Assembly: GCA_016794445.1 (NCBI GenBank)
Contig: JAEUKC010000401.1
Coordinates: 1 to 39,629 of the forward strand
DNA length: 39,629 bases
Direction of reading: 5' to 3'
DNA from: JADJMO01 sp016794445
GTDB taxonomy: Bacteria > Myxococcota_A > Polyangia > Polyangiales > JADJMO01
The notes under the pieces are model-generated. The model made no database searches and was not told the DNA's origin. It was given only the letters and a program-made list of their open reading frames with translations. Every line of letters starts with the position of its first letter. Positions within the stretch are counted from its first letter, which is position 1. Position numbers and translations under genes: made by a program. Shown here piece by piece: positions 23,341 to 32,248 of this stretch.

Positions 23341-24788
23341 GCGTCGTCGGCGCGGCGTGCGTGGCCTCGTGGCTCGTGCTCGGCGGCGGGAGCGCGCGCG
23401 CCGACGAGCCCGCCGCCACGCCGGCCCCGTCCTCGGCCGCTGGGCCTGCCTCCTCTGGGCCTGCCTCCTCTGGGCCCGCCTCCACCAAGGGCGCCGCCTC
23501 CGCCTCCTCGACGGAGTCCGCCGCCGTGCACGCGGTCCTCGGGCCCGTGCTCGTGCCACCCCTCGCCGTCGAGAAGAGCAAGGAGCTCCTGCGGCGGGTG
23601 CTCCCGACCGACCCGTGGCTCGCGCGCACCAAGGAGCTCGAGGCGGCCTTGCGAGAAGCCGCGCAAGACCTGGGGCTCGCCCTCGATCTCGGCACCACGC
23701 TGACCGGCGACGGCGCGCGCGATCTCGATCTGTTGGGCTCGGCGGCAGAGGGGCACTGGGCGATCTCGCCACGGCTCGAGCCGACCGGCGGCGACACGTT
23801 CGTGCTGCGCATCCTCGCCGTGCCGCCGAAGTCGACGACGGTGCTCCTGCGCGTCGAGAAGGTCGACGGCAAGCAGCTCGCGACGCGCGCGATCCTCATG
23901 CTGCGCGACTTCGTCCAGATGAAGCTCGGCGCCGCACCCGGCAAGCCCACCCCCGACGACGCCGAGCCGCGCCCGCAAGAAGAGGCGGGGCGCTCGAAGG
24001 GTCGGCCCGTGCTCGCGGCGTCGAGCACCCTGCTCGGCCTCTACGGCGCGTACTCGATCTACAGCCGATCGGCGTCGGACGACCCGCGGCTCCTCTACCC
24101 GCTGCTCGCGCTCGGCGGGGGCATCGGGCTCGGCGCATCGCTGCTCGCAGCCGAGGAGTGGGACCTCACCCCCGGCGCGGCGTGGACCCTCGCCGCGGGC
24201 GGCTGGTGGGGCGTGGTCGCCGGCCTCAACATCGCGGCGGGGCGCAACCTCCAGCCCGAGTCCGAGCGACCCGCGATCGGCCTGCTCGGCGGCCTCCTCG
24301 GCACCGGCGCGGCCATCACCGGCCTCGCGGTCACCCGCTACGACGACGGCGACGCGGCCATCGTCCACTCGGGCGCGGCGCTCGGCCTGCTCGTCGGGAG
24401 CTCGGTCGACATGCTGTCGCGCGGCACCCTGAAGCAGACCCCGTACACCGGCCTCGGCCTCGGCACGGGCCTCGGCCTGCTCGGCGGCGGCGTGGCCGCG
24501 GGCCTGCTCACGACGTCGGTGCAGCGGGTCATGCTGATCGACCTCGGCGCCCTCCTCGGGGCGCTCGGCGGCGCCTCGCTCGCGAGCCCGCTCGTGTTCC
24601 GCGAGGAGACCACCGGGCGCACGCGCGTGTTCCTCTCGGCGGTCCTCGGCGGCACCGCGCTCGGCGGCGTGCTCGCGTTCTTCGCGACCCGCGAGACGGC
24701 GACGCCGACGCCCGCGAAATCGGGCCGATCGCCCACGATTCTGCCCGTCTTCGGCGTGGGGACCGTGGGCGTCGCGGGCACGTTCTAG
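23304..24788 (+). CDS. exported, glycine-rich membrane protein of unknown function
   Basis: The GTG at 23304 is preceded by GGAGAG at 23292-23297, so the gene starts inside the 3' end of the previous one, and coupling is likely. A signal peptide (VLGVVGAACVASWLVLGGGS, cleaved after ARA) leaves the mature start DEPAAT, the same DEP beginning as its neighbour. Residues 45-70 are Ala/Ser/Pro repeats. A soluble region (about 75-215) is followed by about eight Gly/Leu-rich hydrophobic stretches (LLGGLLGTGAAITGLAV, YTGLGLGTGLGLLGGGVAAGLL). The protein ends VGVAGTF with a terminal Phe, so these stretches could be barrel strands or helices. I do not recognise a family. Confidence 0.72.
   Translation: MGRVGFRHRDVLGVVGAACVASWLVLGGGSARADEPAATPAPSSAAGPASSGPASSGPASTKGAASASSTESAAVHAVLGPVLVPPLAVEKSKELLRRVLPTDPWLARTKELEAALREAAQDLGLALDLGTTLTGDGARDLDLLGSAAEGHWAISPRLEPTGGDTFVLRILAVPPKSTTVLLRVEKVDGKQLATRAILMLRDFVQMKLGAAPGKPTPDDAEPRPQEEAGRSKGRPVLAASSTLLGLYGAYSIYSRSASDDPRLLYPLLALGGGIGLGASLLAAEEWDLTPGAAWTLAAGGWWGVVAGLNIAAGRNLQPESERPAIGLLGGLLGTGAAITGLAVTRYDDGDAAIVHSGAALGLLVGSSVDMLSRGTLKQTPYTGLGLGTGLGLLGGGVAAGLLTTSVQRVMLIDLGALLGALGGASLASPLVFREETTGRTRVFLSAVLGGTALGGVLAFFATRETATPTPAKSGRSPTILPVFGVGTVGVAGTF
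23441..23485 (+). repeat. three tandem 15-bp units coding an Ala/Ser/Gly/Pro linker
   Basis: Three consecutive 15-bp units (the first two identical, TGGGCCTGCCTCCTC; the third with two changes) encode repeated GPASS in the linker just after the signal peptide of the exported protein. This is a short slippage-prone tract. Confidence 0.85.
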
Positions 24789-24816
24789 CCCCCCGGAGAA
24801 TCCTTCCGCCGATGGG

Positions 24817-24845
24817 TTGACAAGGCCCGCTCGGTCTCCTAGGGT
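24817..24845 (+). promoter_or_regulatory. sigma-70-type promoter of the rplM-rpsI operon
   Basis: A consensus TTGACA (24817-24822), a 17-bp spacer and TAGGGT (24840-24845) lie 42 bp before the rplM ATG. The ribosome binding site AGGAG at 24874-24878 is eight bases from the start. Position and spacing are as expected for a strong housekeeping promoter. Confidence 0.7.
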
Positions 24846-24886
24846 TCCGCCCCCCTGTCCTCGACGGGGTTCCAGGAGCTCGTTCG

Positions 24887-25336
24887 ATGTCCCAAGGTAC
24901 GACGTTCTTTGCCAACGCGGCCAGCGCCCAAGCGTCCCGCCAGTGGTTCGTGGTCGACGCATCCGGCAAGCCGCTCGGTCGGCTCGCTTCCGAGATCGCG
25001 CGTGTGCTTCGCGGCAAGCACAAGGCCACCTACACCCCCCACGTGGACACGGGCGACTTCGTCGTCGTCGTCAACGCGGACAAGGTCGGTCTCACCGGCC
25101 AGAAGCTCGACAAGAAGTTCTGGTGGCGCCACTCGGCGATCCCCGGCGGCTTCAAGGCGACCCCGTACCGCAAGGTGCTCGTCGATCACCCGACCCTTCC
25201 GATCGAGAAGGCCGTCAAGGGCATGCTGCCGCACAACGTGCTCGGTCGGCAGATGATCAAGAAGCTCCACGTCTACGCCACCGCGGATCACCCGCACGCG
25301 GCGCAGAAGCCCCAGCCCCTCCCGATCAAGCTCTGA
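24887..25336 (+). CDS. rplM: 50S ribosomal protein L13
   Basis: This 149-residue protein matches L13 along its length: WFVVDASGKPLGRLASEIARVLRGKHKATYTPHVDTGDFVVVVNADKVGLTGQKLDKKFWWRHSAIPGG is the conserved N-terminal half (given here as position 18 to 86 only for reference, with key motifs GKHK, DTGDF and GQKL). KVLVDHPTLPIEKAVKGMLP and NVLGRQM follow. It binds 23S rRNA early in assembly of the large subunit. It is followed after 17 bp by rpsI, the standard bacterial gene pair, and the pair shares one promoter and one terminator. Confidence 0.98.
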   Translation: MSQGTTFFANAASAQASRQWFVVDASGKPLGRLASEIARVLRGKHKATYTPHVDTGDFVVVVNADKVGLTGQKLDKKFWWRHSAIPGGFKATPYRKVLVDHPTLPIEKAVKGMLPHNVLGRQMIKKLHVYATADHPHAAQKPQPLPIKL

Positions 25337-25353
25337 GCCGCGAGTCGAACAAG

Positions 25354-25752
25354 ATGGCCACCACTGACAACCGCACCTATGCCACCGGCAAGCGCAAGTG
25401 CGCGAGCGCTCGCGTCTGGATCATGCCGGGCACCGGCAAGATCTCCGTCAACAAGCGCACCTTCGAGGACTACTTCGTCCGCGAGACCTCGCGCATGATC
25501 GTCAAGCAGCCGCTCGAGCTGCTCGAGGCCGTCGACCAGTTCGACGTCTTCGTCAACGTCCGCGGCGGCGGCACCTCGGCCCAGGCCGAGGCCGTGCGTC
25601 ACGGCATCTCGCGCGCCCTCTGCGCGGCCGACGGCGAGCGCCGTCCGAGCCTCAAGCGCGCCGGGTTCCTCACCCGCGACAGCCGCAAGGTCGAGCGCAA
25701 GAAGTACGGTCGCCCCGGCGCCCGCAAGCGCTTCCAGTACAGCAAGCGCTAG
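25354..25752 (+). CDS. rpsI: 30S ribosomal protein S9
   Basis: The 132-residue product has the S9 signature: TYATGKRKCASARVWIMPG at the N terminus, the central VNVRGGGTSAQAEAVRHGISRAL, and the conserved basic C-terminal tail GARKRFQYSKR whose last residues reach the P-site tRNA on the small subunit. It is the second gene of the rplM-rpsI operon and is closed by the terminator 21 bp downstream. Confidence 0.98.
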   Translation: MATTDNRTYATGKRKCASARVWIMPGTGKISVNKRTFEDYFVRETSRMIVKQPLELLEAVDQFDVFVNVRGGGTSAQAEAVRHGISRALCAADGERRPSLKRAGFLTRDSRKVERKKYGRPGARKRFQYSKR

Positions 25753-25773
25753 TCGCTTCGCTGTCCGCCCAGC

Positions 25774-25806
25774 AAGCCCGCTTCACCGCGGGCTTCTGTG
25801 TTTTGT
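25774..25806 (+). terminator. intrinsic terminator of the rplM-rpsI operon
   Basis: An 8-bp GC-rich stem, AAGCCCGC (25774-25781) pairing with GCGGGCTT (25788-25795), encloses the 6-base loop TTCACC and is followed by the T-rich tract CTGTGTTTTGT. It starts 21 bp after the rpsI stop. Confidence 0.88.
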
Positions 25807-25845
25807 CCGCGCGTCTCGAGGCATACGCTCGAAACATGTCGAAGA

Positions 25846-25983
25846 ATGCCCCCGGGGCATCGACCCCGGGCTCGGGGTCACGCTCGGACTGGCTGAACTC
25901 CCTTCTGCCGGTCCGTTGCAGCGCGATGTCCAGCCCGGGCTTGCGGTGTTGTCGGTGCCCCGGGCTTCAGCCCCGGGGGGCAT
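25846..25983. repeat. REPIN-like pair of inverted palindromic repeats
   Basis: The 138-bp stretch between convergent genes begins with ATGCCCCCGGGGCAT (25846-25860) and ends with the complement of ATGCCCCCCGGGGCTGAAG (to 25983). Its two ends are thus inverted copies of the element at 18599. Each end forms a hairpin, and a third small stem, GACCCC-GGGCTC-GGGGTC, lies at 25862-25879. The interior has no open frame of note. The layout, two REP units facing each other around a spacer, is that of REPINs. Confidence 0.7.
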
Positions 25984-25997
25984 CCTTGGACGGGCCC

Positions 25998-26543
25998 TCA
26001 GTCGAACCAGCCCCAGGTGTACTCACCCTTGAGCATGGTCGTCTGGTAGAACGGCGTCGGATCGGTCGGCGAACCGACGAAGTCGGCCGGGAGCGCGTGC
26101 ACACGCAGGTCGGCACCGACGGTGAACGAGCGGCTCAGGATCCAGTCGAGGCCCACGCCGATCGAGAGGGCGGGCTTGAGCTGCATGCTCTTGAGGCCAC
26201 CGCCGCGGAGCTCGTAGATCCCGGCGTAGACGCCGAAGTACGGCACGAACTGGATGATGTCGAGCGCGTACTGGGCGCCGATGCTCTGGCCGAGCACGAG
26301 GCTGCGACCGCCCTTGTCCGTCGCCTGGTTGCTGCTCGCGGTGGCGTCGATGCGCAGCGTCCAGGCGTCGGTGAGGCCGTAGCCGAGCGTGAGACCGCCG
26401 CCGTATCCGGCGAACGTGCCCTCGCTCGCGAGCCCCGTGAAGCCACCCAGCACGCCGACCCGCTTGAGGCCCTTGTCGGCGTGCGCAGCGCTGCTGGAGA
26501 GCCCGAGGAGCAGACCGAGCGCGAGGACGATGGTTCGTTTCAT
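25998..26543 (-). CDS. small outer-membrane beta-barrel protein
   Basis: This 181-residue protein has a clean signal peptide (MKRTIVLALGLLLGLSSSAAHA, cleaved before DKG). A set of amphipathic strands follows: FAGYGGGLTLGYGLTDAWTLRIDATASS, YALDIIQFVPYFGVYAGIYEL, LSIGVGLDWILSRSFTVGADLRVHAL and YTWGWF near the C terminus. This fits an eight-stranded OmpW/OmpA-like barrel. Its ATG overlaps the mutS stop as ATGA, so it is translated as the last gene of the rpoZ-mutS run. A role in DNA repair is not expected, and the pairing is odd. Confidence 0.82.
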   Translation of the reverse strand: MKRTIVLALGLLLGLSSSAAHADKGLKRVGVLGGFTGLASEGTFAGYGGGLTLGYGLTDAWTLRIDATASSNQATDKGGRSLVLGQSIGAQYALDIIQFVPYFGVYAGIYELRGGGLKSMQLKPALSIGVGLDWILSRSFTVGADLRVHALPADFVGSPTDPTPFYQTTMLKGEYTWGWFD

Positions 26544-29314
26544 GACGATGCGAGCCCCTTGAGCTTGGCGACGAGCTGCCACGCCTCGATCGGCGTGAGA
26601 CGATCGACGTCCACCTGCCGCAACGTATCGAGGGCCGGGTGCATTCGCGCGGGTCGCCGCTCCGGCTCCGCCGCCGGGGCCCCGCCGAACATGTCGAGCT
26701 GGATGCCACCCCGCGCGTTCTTGCCACGCATCGAGGCGTGCCCGCCGCTCGGGAGGGTGGCGCCGCGCTCGAGGTTGCCGAGGATCGCCCGCGCCCGCGC
26801 CAGCACGGGCTCGGGGACGCCCGCGAGCCGCGCCACCGCCACGCCGTAGCTGCGCGACGCCCCGCCCTGCACGAGGCGGTGGAGGAACACGACCTCGTCG
26901 CCCACCTCGCGGGCGGCGACCGACCAGTTGCCCACGCCGGGGCAGCTCGTCGCGAGCTCGCAGAGCTCGTGGTAGTGCGTCGCGAACAGCGTGCGGGCGC
27001 CCACCACGTCGTGCAGGTGCTCGGCCACGGCCCACGCGATGGCGAGGCCATCGTAGGTGGACGTGCCGCGACCGATCTCGTCGAGCACCACGAGCGAGCG
27101 ACGGGTCGCGCGCCGGAGGATCGCGGCGGTCTCCCGCATCTCGACCATGAACGTGGAGGCCCCGCGGGCGAGGCTGTCGGACGCGCCGACCCGGGTCATC
27201 ACGCGGTCGACGACGCCGATGCGGGCGGACCGCGCCGCGACGAACGCGCCGGCCTGGGCCATGATGCACGCGAGCGCGACCTGCCGCATGAGCGTGGACT
27301 TGCCCGCCATGTTGGGCCCGGTGATCACGAGCAGCCGCTCGCTGTCGGGCTCGGCCGAGACCCGCACGTCGTTGGGCACGAAGCGCCCCGCGCCGCCGGC
27401 CGGGGCGAGGCGCTCGACCACGGGGTGGCGGGACTCCTCAAGCACCAGCGAGAGCGTGCCGTCGACCTCGGGCCGCACGTGATCGTGGCGATGCGCGACG
27501 TCGGCGAGCGCCGAGACGACGTCCCAGCGGGCGAGCCGCGCCGCGGTGTCGTGCAGGCGCGCGCTGCGACGCGCGACCGACGCCTTGAGCGCCTCGAACA
27601 GCTCGAGCTCGCGCTCGTGGTAGCGGTCCTCGGCCGAGAGCAGCTTGTCCTGCAGCGCATCGAGCTCGTCGGTCGTGTAGCGCTCGCCGTTCACCACGGT
27701 CTGCTTGCGGCGCCAGGTCGCGGGCACGCGCTCGAGGTGGGTCTTGCTCACCTCGAGGTACCAGCCGAACACCTTGTTGAAGCGCAGCTTGAGGTTCGCG
27801 ATGCCGCTCTCCTCGCGCAGCTGGCCCTCGAGCCGCAGCAGGATCGCGTCGCCCGACTTGCGCAGCTCGCCGAGCTCGTCGAGGGCCGGATCGTGGTCGG
27901 GCCGGAAGATGCCGCCGTCGCGCGCCTGCGCGGGGGGGGCGTCGACGAGCGCGCGCGCGAGCTCGTGCAGGAGGTCGTCGAGCACGTCGAGCGGGCGCTC
28001 GAGGCCGAGCACCTCCGCGGCCTGTGGGTCGCGGATCTGGGCGAGCAAGGTGGCCACCGCCGGGAGCTCGGCGATCCCATCGCGGAGGGCGCCGAGGTCG
28101 CGCGGATTGGCCTGCCCGAGGGCCGCGCGCGTACAGAGCCGCTCGAGGTCGGCGATGCGACCGAGGTGACCGCGCAGGGCCTCGCGCACCGGCGCGTCGA
28201 GGAGGAACAGCTCGACGGCGTCGTGGCGGCGCCGGATGGCCGCGACGTCGCGCAGCGGCGCGAGCAGCCACCGCCGGAGCAGGCGCGCGCCTCCGGCCGT
28301 GCGCGTCGCGTCGAGCTGGGTGAGCAGCGTGGTCTTCTGGTCGCCGTCCACGCCGCGCACGAGCTCGAGGTGCCCGATGGTGGCGTCGTCCATCACGAGG
28401 GAGTCGGTCGGATCGTAGGCGGTGACCCGCGCCACCTCGACCTTGGCCGCGGGCGTGCGGGACTGCGCGTAGGCGAGCGCCCGGGCCACCGCGCGGCGGG
28501 CCACGCGCGGGACGTCGCGCGCCACGACGGCGGCCTCGGCGGGCCCGACGTGCTGGGCGATGCGCTGCAGCGCCTCGGCGTCCTCGATCGCGTCGGGGTC
28601 GCGACGCAGCGCCGCACGCGGCACCACCGCCGCGACCGACTCGGCGAGCGGATAGGCCGCCGGCGAGAGCAGCAGCTCGCGCGGATCGAGGCGCGCAAGC
28701 TCCGCGAGGGCGCTGGCGGCGTCCTCCACCTGGCACACGAGGAGCTCACCGGTCGAGTGATCGAGCGCGGCCACGCCGACCGCGCCGTCTTCCAGCTCGA
28801 GCGCGACCAGGAAGTGGTGGCTCCGCGCGTCGAGGGCGTTGTCGTCGACGACGAGCCCCGGGGTGATGACCCGCACCACCTCGCGCGGCACGATGCCCTT
28901 GCACTTGGCCGGGTCGGCCATCTGCTCGCAGATCGCCACCGAGAGGCCGTGCGACAGCGCGCGCGCGATGTAGGTGTGGGCGTTGTGGTGCGGCGCGCCG
29001 GCCATGGGGATCTCGTCGGCCTCGCCCTTGTTGCGCGAGGTGAGCGTGAGCCCGAGCACCCGCGAGCCGCGCACCGCGTCGTCGAGGAACAGCTCGTAGA
29101 AATCCCCCATGCGGAAGAAGATCAGCGCGTCGGGGTAGCGCTCCTTGGCGGAGAACCACTGGCGCATGAACGGGGTCTTGAGCGACGGGCTCTCGCGCTG
29201 CGCGGCGGACAGTCCGAGGCCGGGGATGTCGGGCACCTCGAACGGCGCCGCGTCACGCTTGCTCGCGGATTCGCGGCGACCCGCACTCGGAGGACCCGAA
29301 GCGCTCCGCGTCAT
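26540..29314 (-). CDS. mutS: DNA mismatch repair protein MutS
   Basis: At 924 residues this is a full-length MutS1. The mismatch-reading motif GDFYELF has Phe72 and Glu74 (F-x-E). The connector and lever regions follow (LSHGLSVAICEQMADP, RLLRRWLLAPLRD). Walker A is ITGPNMAGKSTLMRQ at about residue 663-672, and DEIGRGTSTYDGLAIAWA (about 742-760) holds Walker B and the ABC signature. The N terminus has a 20-residue Ser/Arg-rich extension before the clamp. The protein recognises base mismatches and recruits MutL. The ATG at 29314 is six bases after the stop of the upstream lipoprotein gene. Confidence 0.97.
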   Translation of the reverse strand: MTRSASGPPSAGRRESASKRDAAPFEVPDIPGLGLSAAQRESPSLKTPFMRQWFSAKERYPDALIFFRMGDFYELFLDDAVRGSRVLGLTLTSRNKGEADEIPMAGAPHHNAHTYIARALSHGLSVAICEQMADPAKCKGIVPREVVRVITPGLVVDDNALDARSHHFLVALELEDGAVGVAALDHSTGELLVCQVEDAASALAELARLDPRELLLSPAAYPLAESVAAVVPRAALRRDPDAIEDAEALQRIAQHVGPAEAAVVARDVPRVARRAVARALAYAQSRTPAAKVEVARVTAYDPTDSLVMDDATIGHLELVRGVDGDQKTTLLTQLDATRTAGGARLLRRWLLAPLRDVAAIRRRHDAVELFLLDAPVREALRGHLGRIADLERLCTRAALGQANPRDLGALRDGIAELPAVATLLAQIRDPQAAEVLGLERPLDVLDDLLHELARALVDAPPAQARDGGIFRPDHDPALDELGELRKSGDAILLRLEGQLREESGIANLKLRFNKVFGWYLEVSKTHLERVPATWRRKQTVVNGERYTTDELDALQDKLLSAEDRYHERELELFEALKASVARRSARLHDTAARLARWDVVSALADVAHRHDHVRPEVDGTLSLVLEESRHPVVERLAPAGGAGRFVPNDVRVSAEPDSERLLVITGPNMAGKSTLMRQVALACIMAQAGAFVAARSARIGVVDRVMTRVGASDSLARGASTFMVEMRETAAILRRATRRSLVVLDEIGRGTSTYDGLAIAWAVAEHLHDVVGARTLFATHYHELCELATSCPGVGNWSVAAREVGDEVVFLHRLVQGGASRSYGVAVARLAGVPEPVLARARAILGNLERGATLPSGGHASMRGKNARGGIQLDMFGGAPAAEPERRPARMHPALDTLRQVDVDRLTPIEAWQLVAKLKGLASS

Positions 29315-29320
29315 CGTGGC

Positions 29321-32248
29321 TCAGTTCGCGGTACGCAGGGCCGCGCTGAGATCCGAGGCGAGCGAGAACAGCTGGAGCCCGCGGTCGTTCGCGTCGACCG
29401 TGGCGAAGGCGTACCAGCCGAGTACGTCGACGCCCTTGCGATAGCTGCTGAGCGGCAGCACCGTGGTCGGCAGCGAGCCGACCGAGATGCTGAGCGAGGC
29501 GAACGCCTGCTTGTTGCTGAAGCGGAAGGTCATGTCGCGCGGCGTGACGACGTTGCCCTTCACCATGTAGAGCCCGACCTGCGGGTTGAAGAACACCGCG
29601 CACGGGTCGCTGGATTCAGGCGCCTTGGCGAGCTCGGGGACCCGCCCTTGCACGATGGACGGCTTGGTCGTGTCGACCTTGCAGCTCTTGTCAGCGCTCT
29701 TGTCGTCGACGACCCGGCGGTGCAGGAAGCCGCTCGCGTCGCCGACGATCGTCCAGACGTTGTGGGCGCGCACCGTGTAGTGGGTGAGGCCCGGGTAGCA
29801 GCGCTTGAGGCGGGCCGCCGCGGCCGACGTGAGCGGGCGCCGGGCAGAGCCGGCCGCCGGGGGGGCGTCGTCGACGTCGAGCACGAAGCGGTCGTCGGTG
29901 AGCCGCTTCACGGGGACGTCGCGGCGCGAGGCCGGCCCGCGGAGCTCGATGTCGTCCTTGACCCCGAACGCGGTGCCGCACTCGGCCACCTGGGCGGCGT
30001 CGCACTGACCGGCCAGGGTGCACGGGTCGTCGAGGATCTGGAGGTAGTCGTTGGTGTTGCTCGCGCCGTCGGCCTCGGCGCCCTTGCGGCAGATGCCGGC
30101 GCCGGGATCGAGCAGCACCCAGTCGGCGCCCTCCTGGAGGAACGTGCCGACGGTCTTGACGGTGGTGGCGAAGCCCGGAATCTCGCCCTCGTAGGTGAGG
30201 ACCCAGTCCTCGCCGCTGAGCGCGAACAGGCTGTCGACCTTCTGCTCCTTGCCCTTGGCGCCCTCGGGCGTGGGGCCGAGCACGGTCAGCTTGGGGAGAT
30301 CGGCGGTGCTCACGGTCAGCGAGGCCGCGATGCGGCTCGGGGTGGGCGGCGAGGGCGCGAGCTGGTTGTCTCTGTTGTAGATCCGCGCGGGGCGCGGGTG
30401 GTGACGACGGACGATGTTGGCGAAGTCGATCTCCGCGAGGACGTTGCTGGCGTCGGGGGCGGCCCCACGACAGAGCGAGTCGTAGTCGTCGACCACGAGC
30501 GGGAAGACGGCACCACTCGCCAGCACCGCCAGCGCGAAGGTGCCACGCAGGAAGCGCACGCTGCCGTTGCCGAACGCGCTGTTCCAGGACTGCGCCGCGT
30601 CGACGCGCAGGGGGTAGGTGACCTTGTCGAGCTCCTCGTTCACGGGACGGGCCCTGCCATCGGCGGTCCTGTCCGGACGGCACCGGACGCCCGTGAGGCC
30701 TCCGCCGATGCTGGTCGACGTCGGCGGGTCGTGCGAGACGAACGTGATCGCCTTGACCGGCAGGTTGTTGCCGATGCCGAAGCCCGCGAGCGGGATGCGC
30801 TTGGCCGGGAAGCTCGGCGCGTCGCACGCGAAGGGCTGGGCCAGCGTGGCGCCCGCGAGGTCGATGTCGTCGCCGCCATCCTTGCGCTTGACCACGGGGA
30901 GGTCGACCACGGCGATGGTGCCGTCGCCGTCGTCGGAGTTCTTGCGGTCGATCGCGTAGACGTAGCGGTGCGCGCGGCAGCGACCGCCCAGCTTGTCGGC
31001 GACGCGCCTGCTGTCGGCGGTGTGGTCGAGGCCGTCGCCCACCCACCCGCGGGTCTCGCACACCTCGATGGCGTCGGCGTTGTCCCAGGTGACCTCGTCG
31101 GGGACGATCGGGCTCACCGCGACCTGCGCGGTCGCGGACCCGACGTCGAGGCGCGCGACCTCGACGCCCGCGCCATCGGCCACGTCGAACACGTGGACGT
31201 AGGGGGCCGCGTCGTCGGCGACGAAGAGCTTCCCTGCCGCCAGCGTGGCCGGACCGAGGTGGAAGCTGGTCGGAGTCTTCGAGGAGACGAAGGTGGCGGC
31301 CGGGCTCCGGAATCCGGTGTCGACCAGGCAAGCACCCGCGACGCTGCTGCTCGTCTGCAGCGTGTCCCACCAGGTGGGCGTGCTCTCTCCTGCTCCGCAC
31401 GGGACCTCGCGCGTCTTGTCCCCGGAGGCGCACGTCTTGGGATTGCCGTCGCCGTCCACGCACTGCAAACACGCGCGCGGCGCGCCCTTGGCGTCGAGGC
31501 ACACGCGCGGCGCCACGGGCAGCGGCGACGCCGCGGCGAGCGTGGGCCTGAGCGTGCCCACGCGCGTCGGAGCGAGCGCGCTCGCGGACAGATCGAAGAC
31601 GGCGATCTGGTTGGTGTCGGGCAGCACGACGTAGAGGCGGTCGTTCTTGCCGCCCTCGCGCTCGATGGCCAGATAGCCGGGCTTGCCTTCGGTGAGCGGA
31701 TCGAAGTCGAGGTGCGGCCACGGCAGCGTGGTGTCGTACCAGTTGGTGTCGATCGGGCCGCGGAGGAGCTCGGCGGGGATGATGTCGATGCGCGGCGTGT
31801 GCCCGCTCGCGACGTAGACCGCCTTGCCGTCCGGGTCGGCCACCACGGCGGTGGGGGCCTCGCTGACCGGAAGGAAGTTGTAGCCCGGAGTGCGGGGATC
31901 GGCCTTGATGAGGCCGAGGCCGTCGCTCGTGTCGTCGGGGACGCGGCCCAGGTCGACCACGGCGAGCTCACCGCGCGCGATCTGGGTGACCACCGCGTGC
32001 AGGTGGAAGCGATCGGTGCCGTCGACGGCCTTGCCCGCCACGTCGACCGGCTGGCCCAGGGCGTTGGCGCGGCACTTCTCGATCGGCGCGCCGCGGGGGC
32101 TGCCGTCGCTCGTGATCTCGAGGCACAGGAACGCCGCGTCCTTCGGGCGCTCCATCGAGCGCACGGGGACGATCACCGGGGTGGTGCTGCAGCCAGGTGC
32201 GAGGAGCAGCAAGAGCCCCAGCGCCGAGAGCGACGCGCGCGCGTTCAT
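29321..32248 (-). CDS. large predicted surface lipoprotein, partly propeller-like
   Basis: This 975-residue protein starts MNARASLSALGLLLLLAPGC, a signal with lipobox APGC (Cys20). The first half contains YVTN-like phrases (PTAVVADPDGKAVYVASGHTP, LYVVLPDTNQIAVFDLSA, LFVADDAAPYVHVFDVADG), which indicates a beta-propeller. The second half is unrelated to anything I recognise and is rich in cysteine pairs (CRKGAEADG, DDPCTLAGQCDAAQVAECG). Its ATG overlaps the stop of the preceding lipoprotein gene (ATGA) and it ends six bases before mutS. It probably forms a surface complex with its neighbour; that is inferred from gene order only. Confidence 0.8.
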   Translation of the reverse strand: MNARASLSALGLLLLLAPGCSTTPVIVPVRSMERPKDAAFLCLEITSDGSPRGAPIEKCRANALGQPVDVAGKAVDGTDRFHLHAVVTQIARGELAVVDLGRVPDDTSDGLGLIKADPRTPGYNFLPVSEAPTAVVADPDGKAVYVASGHTPRIDIIPAELLRGPIDTNWYDTTLPWPHLDFDPLTEGKPGYLAIEREGGKNDRLYVVLPDTNQIAVFDLSASALAPTRVGTLRPTLAAASPLPVAPRVCLDAKGAPRACLQCVDGDGNPKTCASGDKTREVPCGAGESTPTWWDTLQTSSSVAGACLVDTGFRSPAATFVSSKTPTSFHLGPATLAAGKLFVADDAAPYVHVFDVADGAGVEVARLDVGSATAQVAVSPIVPDEVTWDNADAIEVCETRGWVGDGLDHTADSRRVADKLGGRCRAHRYVYAIDRKNSDDGDGTIAVVDLPVVKRKDGGDDIDLAGATLAQPFACDAPSFPAKRIPLAGFGIGNNLPVKAITFVSHDPPTSTSIGGGLTGVRCRPDRTADGRARPVNEELDKVTYPLRVDAAQSWNSAFGNGSVRFLRGTFALAVLASGAVFPLVVDDYDSLCRGAAPDASNVLAEIDFANIVRRHHPRPARIYNRDNQLAPSPPTPSRIAASLTVSTADLPKLTVLGPTPEGAKGKEQKVDSLFALSGEDWVLTYEGEIPGFATTVKTVGTFLQEGADWVLLDPGAGICRKGAEADGASNTNDYLQILDDPCTLAGQCDAAQVAECGTAFGVKDDIELRGPASRRDVPVKRLTDDRFVLDVDDAPPAAGSARRPLTSAAAARLKRCYPGLTHYTVRAHNVWTIVGDASGFLHRRVVDDKSADKSCKVDTTKPSIVQGRVPELAKAPESSDPCAVFFNPQVGLYMVKGNVVTPRDMTFRFSNKQAFASLSISVGSLPTTVLPLSSYRKGVDVLGWYAFATVDANDRGLQLFSLASDLSAALRTAN

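Noticed and set aside
24846..24886. L13-binding leader structure or riboswitch before rplM
   Set aside because: Only a weak four-base CCCC/GGGG pairing is visible in the 40-bp leader; not enough to call a regulator.
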